DNA of 7,519 nt from Candidatus Eiseniibacteriota bacterium (GTDB lineage Bacteria > Arandabacterota > Arandabacteria > Arandabacterales > Arandabacteraceae): the NCBI GenBank assembly GCA_030622265.1, contig JAUXGG010000067.1:1-7519 (forward strand), given 5' to 3'. Positions 1 to 5,615 of the stretch are shown piece after piece; the stretch's first letter is position 1; every line of letters starts with the position of its first letter. The notes under the pieces were generated by a model. The model ran no database searches and had not been told where the DNA came from. It saw only the letters and a list, made by a program, of their open reading frames with translations. Both the position numbers and the translations under genes were made by a program.

Positions 1-434
1 AAGTCCTTGATCACGGTCCCGCCGAGTTCCTTATCATAATCAAGCAGGATGAGCTTGGAATCCTCGCCGCCGATCTCGATCACGCTCTTAACATCGGGAT
101 GGAACCTCTCCATGGCCTTGCTCTGGGAGATAATCTCGTTTACGAAGTAGCCATCGAGGAGTCTCGAAAGCAAAGTCCCGCCCGAGCCTGTGATGCCGAG
201 CGCGGTGAAGCTGTCCGCCGGGTGGCGCTTGAGGAGGTCTTCCAGGACCTCAAGGGTGGTTTCCATGGGAAGTCCCTTGGTCCTGGTGTAACGGTCCTCA
301 AGGACTTCTCCCCTCTCATCAAGCACCACCGAGTTAAGACTTATCGAACCGAGGTCGAGACCCAGCACAAGATTTCCCGCACCTTTGCCGGCTTTGTTGT
401 TTTTTAGCGCTGACCGATCTGTAGCATCCGCCAT
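1..434 (-). CDS. Acyl-CoA dehydratase activator-like ATPase (BadF/BadG/BcrA/BcrD/HgdC family), 5' part only
   Basis: This is the N-terminal 144 residues of a protein that runs off the left edge. It starts at ATG 434-432, with GGAGG at 447-443 eight bases upstream. After a polar lead of about 20 residues come the ASKHA-fold nucleotide-binding motifs: GLDLGS (25-30, phosphate 1 loop), GITGSGG (80-86) and IEIGGEDSK (119-127). In this family, ATP hydrolysis by a homodimer with a bridging [4Fe-4S] cluster drives low-potential electrons into 2-hydroxyacyl-CoA dehydratases or benzoyl-CoA reductases. The cluster cysteines would lie beyond the window. The GGEDSK form, rather than GGQDSK, reminds me of the long multidomain activators (about 1,400 aa, with DUF2229 and HgdB-like domains), but the length cannot be judged here. 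It sits 24 bp after the branching-enzyme stop and is probably the third gene of that operon. Family assignment is firm; substrate is unknown. Confidence 0.85.
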   Translation of the reverse strand, partial: MADATDRSALKNNKAGKGAGNLVLGLDLGSISLNSVVLDERGEVLEDRYTRTKGLPMETTLEVLEDLLKRHPADSFTALGITGSGGTLLSRLLDGYFVNEIISQSKAMERFHPDVKSVIEIGGEDSKLILLDYDKELGGTVIKD

Positions 435-442
435 CGGAAAAT

Positions 443-447
443 CCTCC
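443..447 (-). promoter_or_regulatory. Ribosome binding site for the activator gene
   Basis: The minus strand reads GGAGG eight bases before the ATG at 434. It fixes the start in the 24-bp gap after the branching-enzyme stop codon and supports translation of the activator as its own cistron. Confidence 0.75.
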
Positions 448-458
448 CTGGAATGGAT

Positions 459-2072
459 CTATAATCGCTCGCCTGCGTAGACTTTATCGGCGTAAACACT
501 ATAATCCAGCTCTGGAAACACATTGTCCTTGTTTTCTACATCACTTAGCCATTCCACATCAATAGCACCGCGCCTTATCTCGTCATAAAGCCGCATGAAC
601 CTCAACAGATGTTCTTTGGTTCTTTTCACAGCATAAGGAACCGCAGTACCCGTTTTCATAATAAAGGCCCAATCACTGCTTTGCGCAAGCATAAGTTCCC
701 GGGCCGCCTGCTTGATGGCCCGGTTCACGATGGCATTAGACCGGTCACCCCGGTTGGCAAGTTCCACCATCTTGTCCGCAGCCCAGTGCAGGTGCCTGTA
801 TATCCAGTCATTCGAGCCTTCCAGCCAGACCTCATTATATCCTTTGTAGCCCCAGCTCGAGAGCGAGGGCGTCGCGATCTGGTTCTTGGGATGCATCGAA
901 AGATATTCCGTTGCTGTTGTCAGCCGGAAAACATTCTGATCGAAAGCCGTTTTCCTTATCAAGAATTCAAGCCACTGGGGTCCTTCGAACCACCAGTGCC
1001 CGAAGAGCTCGGCGTCATAGGGCGCCACCACGATAGGTTCCCGGCCCAGGACGCCGCTGAGGTGCTCGATCTGCCGCTCGCGGTTGAACATGAAGTTGCC
1101 TGCATGGCTTGCGGCCTTATCGAGCGCCACGTCCGGATCGTAGGGCTGCTTGTCATCGCCCTGGCCGGTGATTCTATAGTACTTAATACCCGTGTGAACC
1201 CGGTTCACGCCGCCGTGCAAATAGGGCCGCACATAGTCCAGGTCAAGTTCGAAACCGATGTCCCTGTAGAAGTCCCGGTACCAGGGATCCCCCGGGTAGC
1301 CCTCATTGGCACTCCAGACCTGACGGGATGATTCCATGTCACGTCCAAAGGCAGCAACCCCCGAAGGACAGTAGATGGGAGCGAAGATCCCGTACCTCGG
1401 TCTTGGGCTTGCGTTCAAGACCCCGTGAGTGTCGGTGAAGAAGAACCTGATCCCGGCACGCTTCAAGACCTCGTCGAGCCCCGGCGTATATGCACACTCA
1501 GGCAACCAGATGCCTTTCGGCCGCCTGCCGAAGTTGCGTTCATGGTACCTGCACGCGGTCTCGACCTGCGCCCATACCGCGTTCTTATTTACCGACATGA
1601 GCGGCAGGAAGCCGTGGGTGGCGGCACAGGTCGTGATCTCAACATTCCCGGCGTCACCGAGCTTCCGGAAGGCGGAAACCAGGTCTCTCCTGTACTTGTC
1701 TACATAGGTTTTCCTGGCGTTCTCGAAGAAGTAGTGGTACATGAGCGCGAGCTTGTTGAACCGCGGGTCCCACCGGGTCCGTTCCACCTCCCTGGCCGCA
1801 AGCTCGGTCAGCTTCTCCAGCCGCCGGACGCAGCGCTCCTGGAGCATCCAGTCATTGAGCATCGACACCACGGTGGGGCTCAAGGACACGGTTATCTTGT
1901 AGGGTACCGACTCGTCTTCCAACTTCTCAAACAGGTTTAACAAAGGTATGTAAGTTTCTGTTATTGCTTGAAATAGCCAGTCTTCTTCAAGGAACTCGGC
2001 ATACTCGGGATGGCGCACGAAGGGCAGATGGGCATGAAGTACGAGCGACAGGTAGCCCTTTGGTTTGCTCAT
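459..2072 (-). CDS. GH57-family 1,4-alpha-glucan branching enzyme
   Basis: A 537-aa glycoside hydrolase family 57 enzyme, probably EC 2.4.1.18. It would form alpha-1,6 branches in cytoplasmic glycogen-like glucan. The GH57 regions are in order: HAHLPF (13-18); GIWLPECAY (187-195) with presumed nucleophile Glu192; PYDAELFGHWWFEGP (351-365) with presumed acid/base Asp353; and aromatic residues Trp407, Trp416 and the HLHW motif (427-430). These positions nearly match the catalytic pair of the Thermus thermophilus and Thermococcus kodakarensis enzymes (about E184/D353 and E183/D354). Tyr234, in IYCPSGVAAFGRD, is a candidate for the catalytic-loop tyrosine that separates branching enzymes from other GH57 members. 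The C-terminal DUF1957-type region ends in NVFPELDYSVYA. The chosen ATG begins MSKPKGYLSL. A start at 2225 would add 51 Arg/Pro/Ser-rich residues overlapping the upstream gene. There is no signal peptide. Activity is inferred, not shown. Confidence 0.93.
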   Translation of the reverse strand: MSKPKGYLSLVLHAHLPFVRHPEYAEFLEEDWLFQAITETYIPLLNLFEKLEDESVPYKITVSLSPTVVSMLNDWMLQERCVRRLEKLTELAAREVERTRWDPRFNKLALMYHYFFENARKTYVDKYRRDLVSAFRKLGDAGNVEITTCAATHGFLPLMSVNKNAVWAQVETACRYHERNFGRRPKGIWLPECAYTPGLDEVLKRAGIRFFFTDTHGVLNASPRPRYGIFAPIYCPSGVAAFGRDMESSRQVWSANEGYPGDPWYRDFYRDIGFELDLDYVRPYLHGGVNRVHTGIKYYRITGQGDDKQPYDPDVALDKAASHAGNFMFNRERQIEHLSGVLGREPIVVAPYDAELFGHWWFEGPQWLEFLIRKTAFDQNVFRLTTATEYLSMHPKNQIATPSLSSWGYKGYNEVWLEGSNDWIYRHLHWAADKMVELANRGDRSNAIVNRAIKQAARELMLAQSSDWAFIMKTGTAVPYAVKRTKEHLLRFMRLYDEIRRGAIDVEWLSDVENKDNVFPELDYSVYADKVYAGERL

Positions 2073-2097
2073 GGTGAGGATTCTCCTCGGACCGCGC

Positions 2098-3315
2098 CTA
2101 TTTGTTCGTTTTCTTACCCACGGTCGGGGTGATGGTGATCCGTTCCACCCCATCGGCGGACTCGGCAACCGCCGGTATGACCTGCTTGCCGTCGGGCAAT
2201 TCGAACCTGACGGTGAAGGTCCCATCCGGCCTCAGCTTGATGGGTCTCCCCTGCAGGGTTACTTTGGCATCCGCCTCGGTGGCGCCATAGACGATGAGCT
2301 CGGTGCCCAGCCTGAACCAGAACCCACGGGCCTTGCCCTTTCCTACGGGGCTCGACATGGCGAAACTCCCCGGGGCACCTGAGCTGGTCTCCCCTCCCAG
2401 GGCCTTCTCCATCATCTCCTTGAGCTCGAGCGATCCAGCCCCAACGCTGAAGCCACCGGAAAGCGCATAGATCTTGTCGAACTCCCAGTCAGGGATCATC
2501 CACTCCTCATCTGCGACCTCTGAGGGAACATCCCTCGGAGTGGTAGCCTTGTTCGACCGGGCGAGCATCATGAACTTGCCATCCGGCGAGACCAAGCCTA
2601 TGTCCACGCAGTAGGTCCGGTTCGGAATACGTGTGTTTATATACCAGTTGTCGCTGCCTCCCGAGACCTCCACATCGAAGAAGGAGTTGGCATTGTCCCC
2701 GTCGAATTCGACACCGGTGATATCGTAGACCCTTAAGATCGACCGGGCATTGTGCCAGTCGTCCCTCAGCGAGGCCCGCGCCTTGAGGAGGCTCTCCCTG
2801 GTGATCTCCCAGTAGGAATGAACCCAGTAAGGATCTCTCACCAGAAGGACGATCCGGTCCTCATCGTACGAAGTCGGCAGTTCCTGGGGTTCGACCGTGG
2901 TGACCGTGGTGGGCTTGCCGGCAGGAGCCATCTTGGTCTCATACTTGGCCTGCTGCACGACGGCCTGCTGTTCACGCCAGCTCCGGCGTACCAGAGTCCC
3001 TTCCCGGATCGGGCCTTTTCGCCTGGCGGCGTCTCGTTTTGTGCCCGCCCCGCCGGCAGAGACCCGCATGGGTTTTGCCTTCGCCTTGCTGCGCCTCCCG
3101 GCAGTCCCGCTCACGGTCTTTTTCTTCGCGGGCTTCGTCATTTTAGCGACCCTCGCGCTCTTCCCGGCTTTCTTCGCTTTTCGAGGCTTTTCCATCTTCG
3201 CTATCGCGCTCGCGAGCTCGGCCTTGTTCATTTTCGAGCGGCCGGGGATGCCGAGACCGGCAGCGATCTCCAGAGGCTCCTGTTTTCTGGCTAAACGCAA
3301 ATCCTTCTCTTTCAT
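2098..3315 (-). CDS. DUF4912 domain protein with Rho-N/SAP-like N terminus and basic linker
   Basis: A 405-aa protein in four parts. Residues 1-43 resemble the short helical Rho N-terminal/SAP-like domain (AAGLGIPGRSKMNKAELASAI). Residues 44-104 are a Lys/Arg/Ala-rich, probably disordered linker like a histone H1 tail. Residues 147-290 are a DUF4912 domain that opens with IVLLVRDPYWVHSYWEIT (155-172). Residues 329-398 form a beta-rich tail with GFWFRLGTELIVYGAT, as in other DUF4912 proteins. The ATG at 3315-3313 follows a G-rich ribosome binding site (AGGGGGA). The gene stops 25 bp before the branching enzyme and heads the operon. From memory, DUF4912 genes often neighbour GH57/DUF1957 genes, which suggests a role in storage-glucan metabolism or its control. 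The molecular function is unknown. The DUF4912 call is firm; the Rho-N-like call is by appearance. Confidence 0.87.
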   Translation of the reverse strand: MKEKDLRLARKQEPLEIAAGLGIPGRSKMNKAELASAIAKMEKPRKAKKAGKSARVAKMTKPAKKKTVSGTAGRRSKAKAKPMRVSAGGAGTKRDAARRKGPIREGTLVRRSWREQQAVVQQAKYETKMAPAGKPTTVTTVEPQELPTSYDEDRIVLLVRDPYWVHSYWEITRESLLKARASLRDDWHNARSILRVYDITGVEFDGDNANSFFDVEVSGGSDNWYINTRIPNRTYCVDIGLVSPDGKFMMLARSNKATTPRDVPSEVADEEWMIPDWEFDKIYALSGGFSVGAGSLELKEMMEKALGGETSSGAPGSFAMSSPVGKGKARGFWFRLGTELIVYGATEADAKVTLQGRPIKLRPDGTFTVRFELPDGKQVIPAVAESADGVERITITPTVGKKTNK

Positions 3316-3364
3316 GACGCCAATCCCCCTGCAGGCAGTGCATCAGGCCCGCTTTTTGGGTCTG

Positions 3365-3385
3365 GTCTAAATGAGCTGGTTAGAC
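3365..3385. promoter_or_regulatory. Perfect dyad GTCTAA-N9-TTAGAC, possible operator
   Basis: Two perfect 6-bp inverted half-sites with 9 bp between them (15 bp centre to centre) lie in the divergent intergenic region. The right half overlaps the last bases of the minus-strand -10, and the dyad sits directly upstream of the plus-strand TATAAT. A dimeric regulator bound here could affect both promoters. No regulator gene is seen in the window. Confidence 0.35.
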
Positions 3386-3412
3386 TATAATACCGCCTGC
3401 AAGCCGTTGCAA
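3384..3412 (-). promoter_or_regulatory. Candidate sigma-70 promoter for the DUF4912-branching enzyme-activator operon
   Basis: On the minus strand, TTGCAA (3412-3407, 4 of 6 to the -35 consensus) is 17 bp from TATAGT (3389-3384, 5 of 6 to the -10 consensus). Transcription would start near 3377, giving a leader of about 60 nt before the ATG at 3315. Spacing is ideal. This is inferred from consensus only. Confidence 0.45.
3386..3391 (+). promoter_or_regulatory. Candidate -10 element for the plus-strand NDT/TIR-like gene
   Basis: A perfect TATAAT lies 64 bp before the GTG start. No good -35 sits 16-18 bp upstream (17-bp position reads TGGTCT) and there is no extended -10 TG, so it may be a factor-dependent promoter. 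It overlaps the minus-strand -10 on the opposite strand, so polymerase could probably serve only one direction at a time. Confidence 0.3.
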
Positions 3413-3440
3413 CCTTAAATATCAGATTACGGGGCCCCGG

Positions 3441-3445
3441 GGAGG
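3441..3445 (+). promoter_or_regulatory. Ribosome binding site deciding a GTG start
   Basis: GGAGG stands 10 bases before the GTG at 3456. No ATG in frame comes close to the start of the conserved sequence, so this site supports the GTG. A 10-bp perfect palindrome (CGGGGCCCCG, 3430-3439) immediately precedes it and could form a small hairpin in the leader. Confidence 0.7.
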
Positions 3446-3455
3446 ATTCTAAGAC

Positions 3456-3896
3456 GTGACACAATCGAAGAAACCGAGGGTTTTCATTTGCGGGATCATA
3501 CAGGGCTCGCATAAGGGCATCGATGTCCACGGCCAGAACTACCGGACCCGGATACGCCAGGTGGTGGAGAAGTACCTCCCTACCGCGGAGGTGTATTGCC
3601 CGGTGAGTCTCCATCCGGAATCGCCGGCCTACGGGGACGATAAGGCTTTCGAGGTGTTCGAGGAGTCGGTGGAGGCCGCCCGAGAGAGCGAGCTCCTGAT
3701 TGCCTATCTGCCCGAGGCCAGCATGGGGAGCGCAATCGAGATGTGGGTGGCCAGGCGCGCAGGGGCCAAGGTAATTTCCATAACGCCGCTCAAGGAGAAC
3801 TGGGTCGTAAGATACGCCTCCGACCTCATTCTGGATTCAATAGAGGACCTGGCCTGGCGCTTTGAGGACTCGACCGTGGAGAAGCTGCTTCAGTAG
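3456..3896 (+). CDS. Nucleoside 2-deoxyribosyltransferase-like / TIR-like fold protein
   Basis: A 146-aa soluble protein starting at GTG. It opens with a beta strand and glycine turn (RVFICGIIQGSHKG, 8-21), as expected for the NDT/SLOG/TIR-like Rossmannoid group. The key region is ESELLIAYLPEASMGSAIEM (77-96). It fits the family pattern in which a strand is followed by a Ser/Gly turn and the catalytic Glu (here Glu95) on a helix, then another strand (AKVISIT, 104-110). Classical enzymes exchange bases between deoxynucleosides or hydrolyse nucleotide N-glycosidic bonds. Relatives with this fold also cleave NAD+ or bind nucleotide signals. The length matches a single-domain NDT (about 140-160 aa). 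It is divergent from the glucan operon and overlaps the radical SAM gene tail to tail by 7 bp. Fold is inferred from motifs at moderate confidence; the substrate is unknown. Confidence 0.65.
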   Translation: MTQSKKPRVFICGIIQGSHKGIDVHGQNYRTRIRQVVEKYLPTAEVYCPVSLHPESPAYGDDKAFEVFEESVEAARESELLIAYLPEASMGSAIEMWVARRAGAKVISITPLKENWVVRYASDLILDSIEDLAWRFEDSTVEKLLQ

Positions 3897-4660
3897 GTCC
3901 GGGCTTCCACCCCGATGCGCTGCTTCACCCGGCGCGCGATCTCATTGAGCCGCCCCATGGGGACTCCCACCAGAGTCGACATAGCAGGTACGTTCTCGAG
4001 GCTGTAGACCTGCGCATAGGTGGGCTTAACTTCCTCCACCCTCCCGAGCCAGGCTTCCACGTCCTCATCCCCGGCATTCGAAACCTCTCCGTCAACAAAG
4101 ACCGACTGGAGCGTGATCTCATCGAGACGCTTGAGGCCCTTGACGATGCCATCGACCGTGATGCCAGCGGCCGGCCCGTTGATGCGCTTTAAGACCTCAT
4201 CGGTCCCGGCATCGAGTTTCATGATCCGGACGTCGAGTTTACCCAGGGCCCGGACCACCGATTCATCGTCCAGTGCGGTCGAGTTCGAAAGGATGGCAAG
4301 CCGGGCGTCGACACCGGTCCTCTTCTTAACATCGATCACGGCGTCCACGACCTGCTCGAAATCCGGGTGAAGCGTGGGCTCGCCGTTGCCCGAGAAGGTG
4401 ATGTACTCTGGCGGCTCCGGCATCGCCTTGATGACGTTCTCGAGTTCCTCCTCCACCCGGGCCACGGGGGGGAGATCCTTAACATAGTCCGAGAGATCGG
4501 ATTTCAGGTACTTGTTCCAGCCGTAATGGCAGTAAACACAGTTGAAGGAGCATATTTTGTAGCTCACAGGTGAGAGGTTAATCCCCAGCGATCGCCCAAG
4601 TCTCCGGGAATCAACCGGACCGTATATCACACCTTTCTGAAGCGTAAGTCTTCGTGTCAT
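3890..4660 (-). CDS. Radical SAM protein, COG0731 type
   Basis: A 256-aa radical SAM enzyme. The iron-sulfur motif CSFNCVYC supplies Cys37, Cys41 and Cys44 (CX3CX2C), which would hold the [4Fe-4S] cluster and bind S-adenosylmethionine. Upstream is the signature YGPVDSRRLGRSLGINLSP (13-31), typical of stand-alone COG0731 proteins related to the Tyw1 radical domain. FSGNGEPTLHP (89-99) is the GGE-like SAM-binding motif, and ILSNSTAL (123-130) follows. There is no C-terminal cysteine cluster, so an auxiliary Fe-S cluster is unlikely. The ATG at 4660-4658 has GAGGT five bases upstream. Bacterial members are mostly uncharacterised, so no substrate is offered. It appears to be a single gene: the hairpin to the right separates it from the membrane operon, and its stop lies inside the tail of the convergent NDT/TIR-like gene. 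Confidence 0.88.
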   Translation of the reverse strand: MTRRLTLQKGVIYGPVDSRRLGRSLGINLSPVSYKICSFNCVYCHYGWNKYLKSDLSDYVKDLPPVARVEEELENVIKAMPEPPEYITFSGNGEPTLHPDFEQVVDAVIDVKKRTGVDARLAILSNSTALDDESVVRALGKLDVRIMKLDAGTDEVLKRINGPAAGITVDGIVKGLKRLDEITLQSVFVDGEVSNAGDEDVEAWLGRVEEVKPTYAQVYSLENVPAMSTLVGVPMGRLNEIARRVKQRIGVEARTY

Positions 4661-4840
4661 TGCCTACCTCTTAAAAGTCATCGACAGATACCCAGCGGCA
4701 GGAATCTCACCAGCCCACCTCGGTGCCATCCAAGAATATAGCGGCTTGCGCCGCCAAGATACAGCTATATCGCCCCGCCTGGATCCACATCCCTGCAGGG
4801 ACTCAGATCTTCATCCTCTGCGGACGGTCGCCACCAGCCA

Positions 4841-4874
4841 GCCCGGACCAGGGCCCGGACCAGGGCCCGGACCA
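4841..4874. repeat. 12-bp tandem repeat, about 2.8 copies
   Basis: The unit CCCGGACCAGGG occurs at 4842-4853 and 4854-4865, with a third partial copy (nine bases) at 4866-4874. All aligned bases are identical. The array is immediately downstream (minus-strand sense) of the strong hairpin. It could be slippage-derived, part of an RNA structure, or a protein site. No function is evident. Confidence 0.85.
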
Positions 4875-4882
4875 AATGAAGC

Positions 4883-4923
4883 GTGGCAGCCTCTCGGGTC
4901 TTGCCTGCCCAAGAGGCTGCCAC
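4883..4923 (-). terminator. Strong hairpin, probable transcription terminator of the membrane-protein operon
   Basis: A perfect 12-bp inverted repeat (GTGGCAGCCTCT, 4883-4894, and its complement, 4912-4923) encloses a 17-nt loop in which GGG and CCC can pair further. It lies 44 bp after the stop of the last membrane gene. On the minus strand the stem is followed by GCTTCATTTGG, a weak T tract. On the plus strand the tail TTATCAAGC is poorer still. A minus-strand terminator fits the gene layout. It might instead act mainly as a 3' mRNA-stabilising stem. Confidence 0.6.
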
Positions 4924-4967
4924 TTATCAAGCGCCCCGCAATCATGCCGGGGTTGCGATGTCCTAAC

Positions 4968-5612
4968 CTAGATTCCGAACATGGGACGTATCCAGTTATT
5001 GACCAGGAACGAGAACCTGCCCATCAGAAGCGAGATTCTCGCCATAATCGTGTAACCGAAACTGGCTCCGAAGGATATCATCAGGAACCAGATACCCACC
5101 CTGGAGACCTTGCCCACGACTCCCTTGTGCTCCACGGAGAAGTAGAAATACACCAGCACCGAGAACACGCCGATGATCACCACCAGGTTCCAGAGGGCGT
5201 CGATCCCGCCGGTCGTGACCGGCATGATGGTATCCCTCGTCTGCGGGATCACCTGGCCGTGGATCTTCTGCATCATCAGCACCCCGACATAGTAGCCAAT
5301 ATAGACCGCCAGGGCTATCCGGGAGAGCCAGGAGATCCTGGGAATGTATCTGAAGTAGAGCATGATCCCCAGCGCCATCGGAATCAGCAGAAGGTAGTTA
5401 TGGTTGCCGAAGAAGGTCTCGCCCAGCGGCTGAATGAGATTGGGCTGGAGGGTCTGCACGGTCACGATACCGATATAGTACCCCAGGGACATGCCGGCAA
5501 AGAGACTCTCCGCAAACCTGAAAAACGGATTATCCTTATAAAGGAAACTTAAGATACACAGGGTAAGGAGCGCATTGACCCATACCCCGATCGAGAGACC
5601 CAAGGGTTGCAT
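4968..5612 (-). CDS. Uncharacterised six-helix membrane protein (last gene of the membrane operon)
   Basis: A 214-aa integral membrane protein of no characterised family known to me. Hydrophobic segments fall at about 6-25, 35-54, 73-89, 97-115, 138-158 and 171-197. The stretch YKDNPFFRFAESLFAGMSLG (25-44), between helices 1 and 2, is full of Asn, Pro, Phe, Arg and Glu. I recall similar YKDNP-FAE-type stretches in uncharacterised membrane proteins from several phyla, so it is likely the family signature. A charged Glu36 at the start of helix 2 could be functional. A polar loop (116-136) follows helix 4. The ATG at 5612-5610 comes three bases after the previous stop, with GGGGAGG inside the end of that gene, so translation is probably coupled. 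The role is unknown; tight linkage suggests one complex with its three upstream neighbours. Confidence 0.8.
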   Translation of the reverse strand: MQPLGLSIGVWVNALLTLCILSFLYKDNPFFRFAESLFAGMSLGYYIGIVTVQTLQPNLIQPLGETFFGNHNYLLLIPMALGIMLYFRYIPRISWLSRIALAVYIGYYVGVLMMQKIHGQVIPQTRDTIMPVTTGGIDALWNLVVIIGVFSVLVYFYFSVEHKGVVGKVSRVGIWFLMISFGASFGYTIMARISLLMGRFSFLVNNWIRPMFGI

Positions 5613-5615
5613 CGC

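Larger units (their letters stand above)
4661..4967. other. 307-bp noncoding region between the radical SAM gene and the membrane operon
   Basis: No supported gene lies here. It holds, from left to right: the leader and presumed promoter of the radical SAM gene (TATATT on the minus strand at 4740-4735, without a convincing -35); a small hairpin GCGGC-TTGC-GCCGC (4741-4754); the palindrome CCCTGCAGGG (4791-4800); a 12-bp tandem repeat (4841-4874); the strong hairpin at 4883-4923; and a 5-bp-stem hairpin CCCCG/CGGGG (4934-4952) just after the operon stop. No tRNA or known riboswitch was recognised. Confidence 0.6.

Noticed and set aside
609..1331. Plus-strand open frame of 240 codons
   Set aside because: It lies wholly antisense to the GH57 catalytic region and has no recognisable motif.
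1425..1940. Plus-strand open frame of 171 codons
   Set aside because: Shadow of the GH57 gene on the opposite strand; Pro/Arg/Gly/Val-rich translation without domain character.
2073..2225. In-frame 51-residue N-terminal extension of the branching enzyme
   Set aside because: It overlaps the end of the DUF4912 gene out of frame, is Arg/Pro/Ser-rich, and precedes the start of the conserved GH57 sequence (YLSLVLHAHLPF). The ATG at 2072 is the natural start.
2752..3370. Two plus-strand open frames antisense to the DUF4912 gene
   Set aside because: They mirror the Lys/Arg/Ala-rich linker and GC-biased codons of the DUF4912 gene. No ribosome binding site or domain was seen.
3430..3439. Palindrome CGGGGCCCCG as a terminator
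   Set aside because: It has no usable loop or T tract on either strand, and lies within the leader just before the ribosome binding site.
4700..4740. Sigma-54 promoter (TGGCAC on the minus strand)
   Set aside because: The -24-like TGGCAC is present but no GC/TTGC -12 element follows at the right distance.
4841..4874. CRISPR-like array
   Set aside because: The units are 12 bp, directly adjacent and without spacers, so this is a simple tandem repeat.
4746..5552. Long plus-strand open frame (268 codons)
   Set aside because: It crosses the noncoding repeat (giving Gly-Pro runs) and then runs antisense to a clear membrane protein gene. It is low-complexity, rich in His/Asp/Gln, and has no domain motif.
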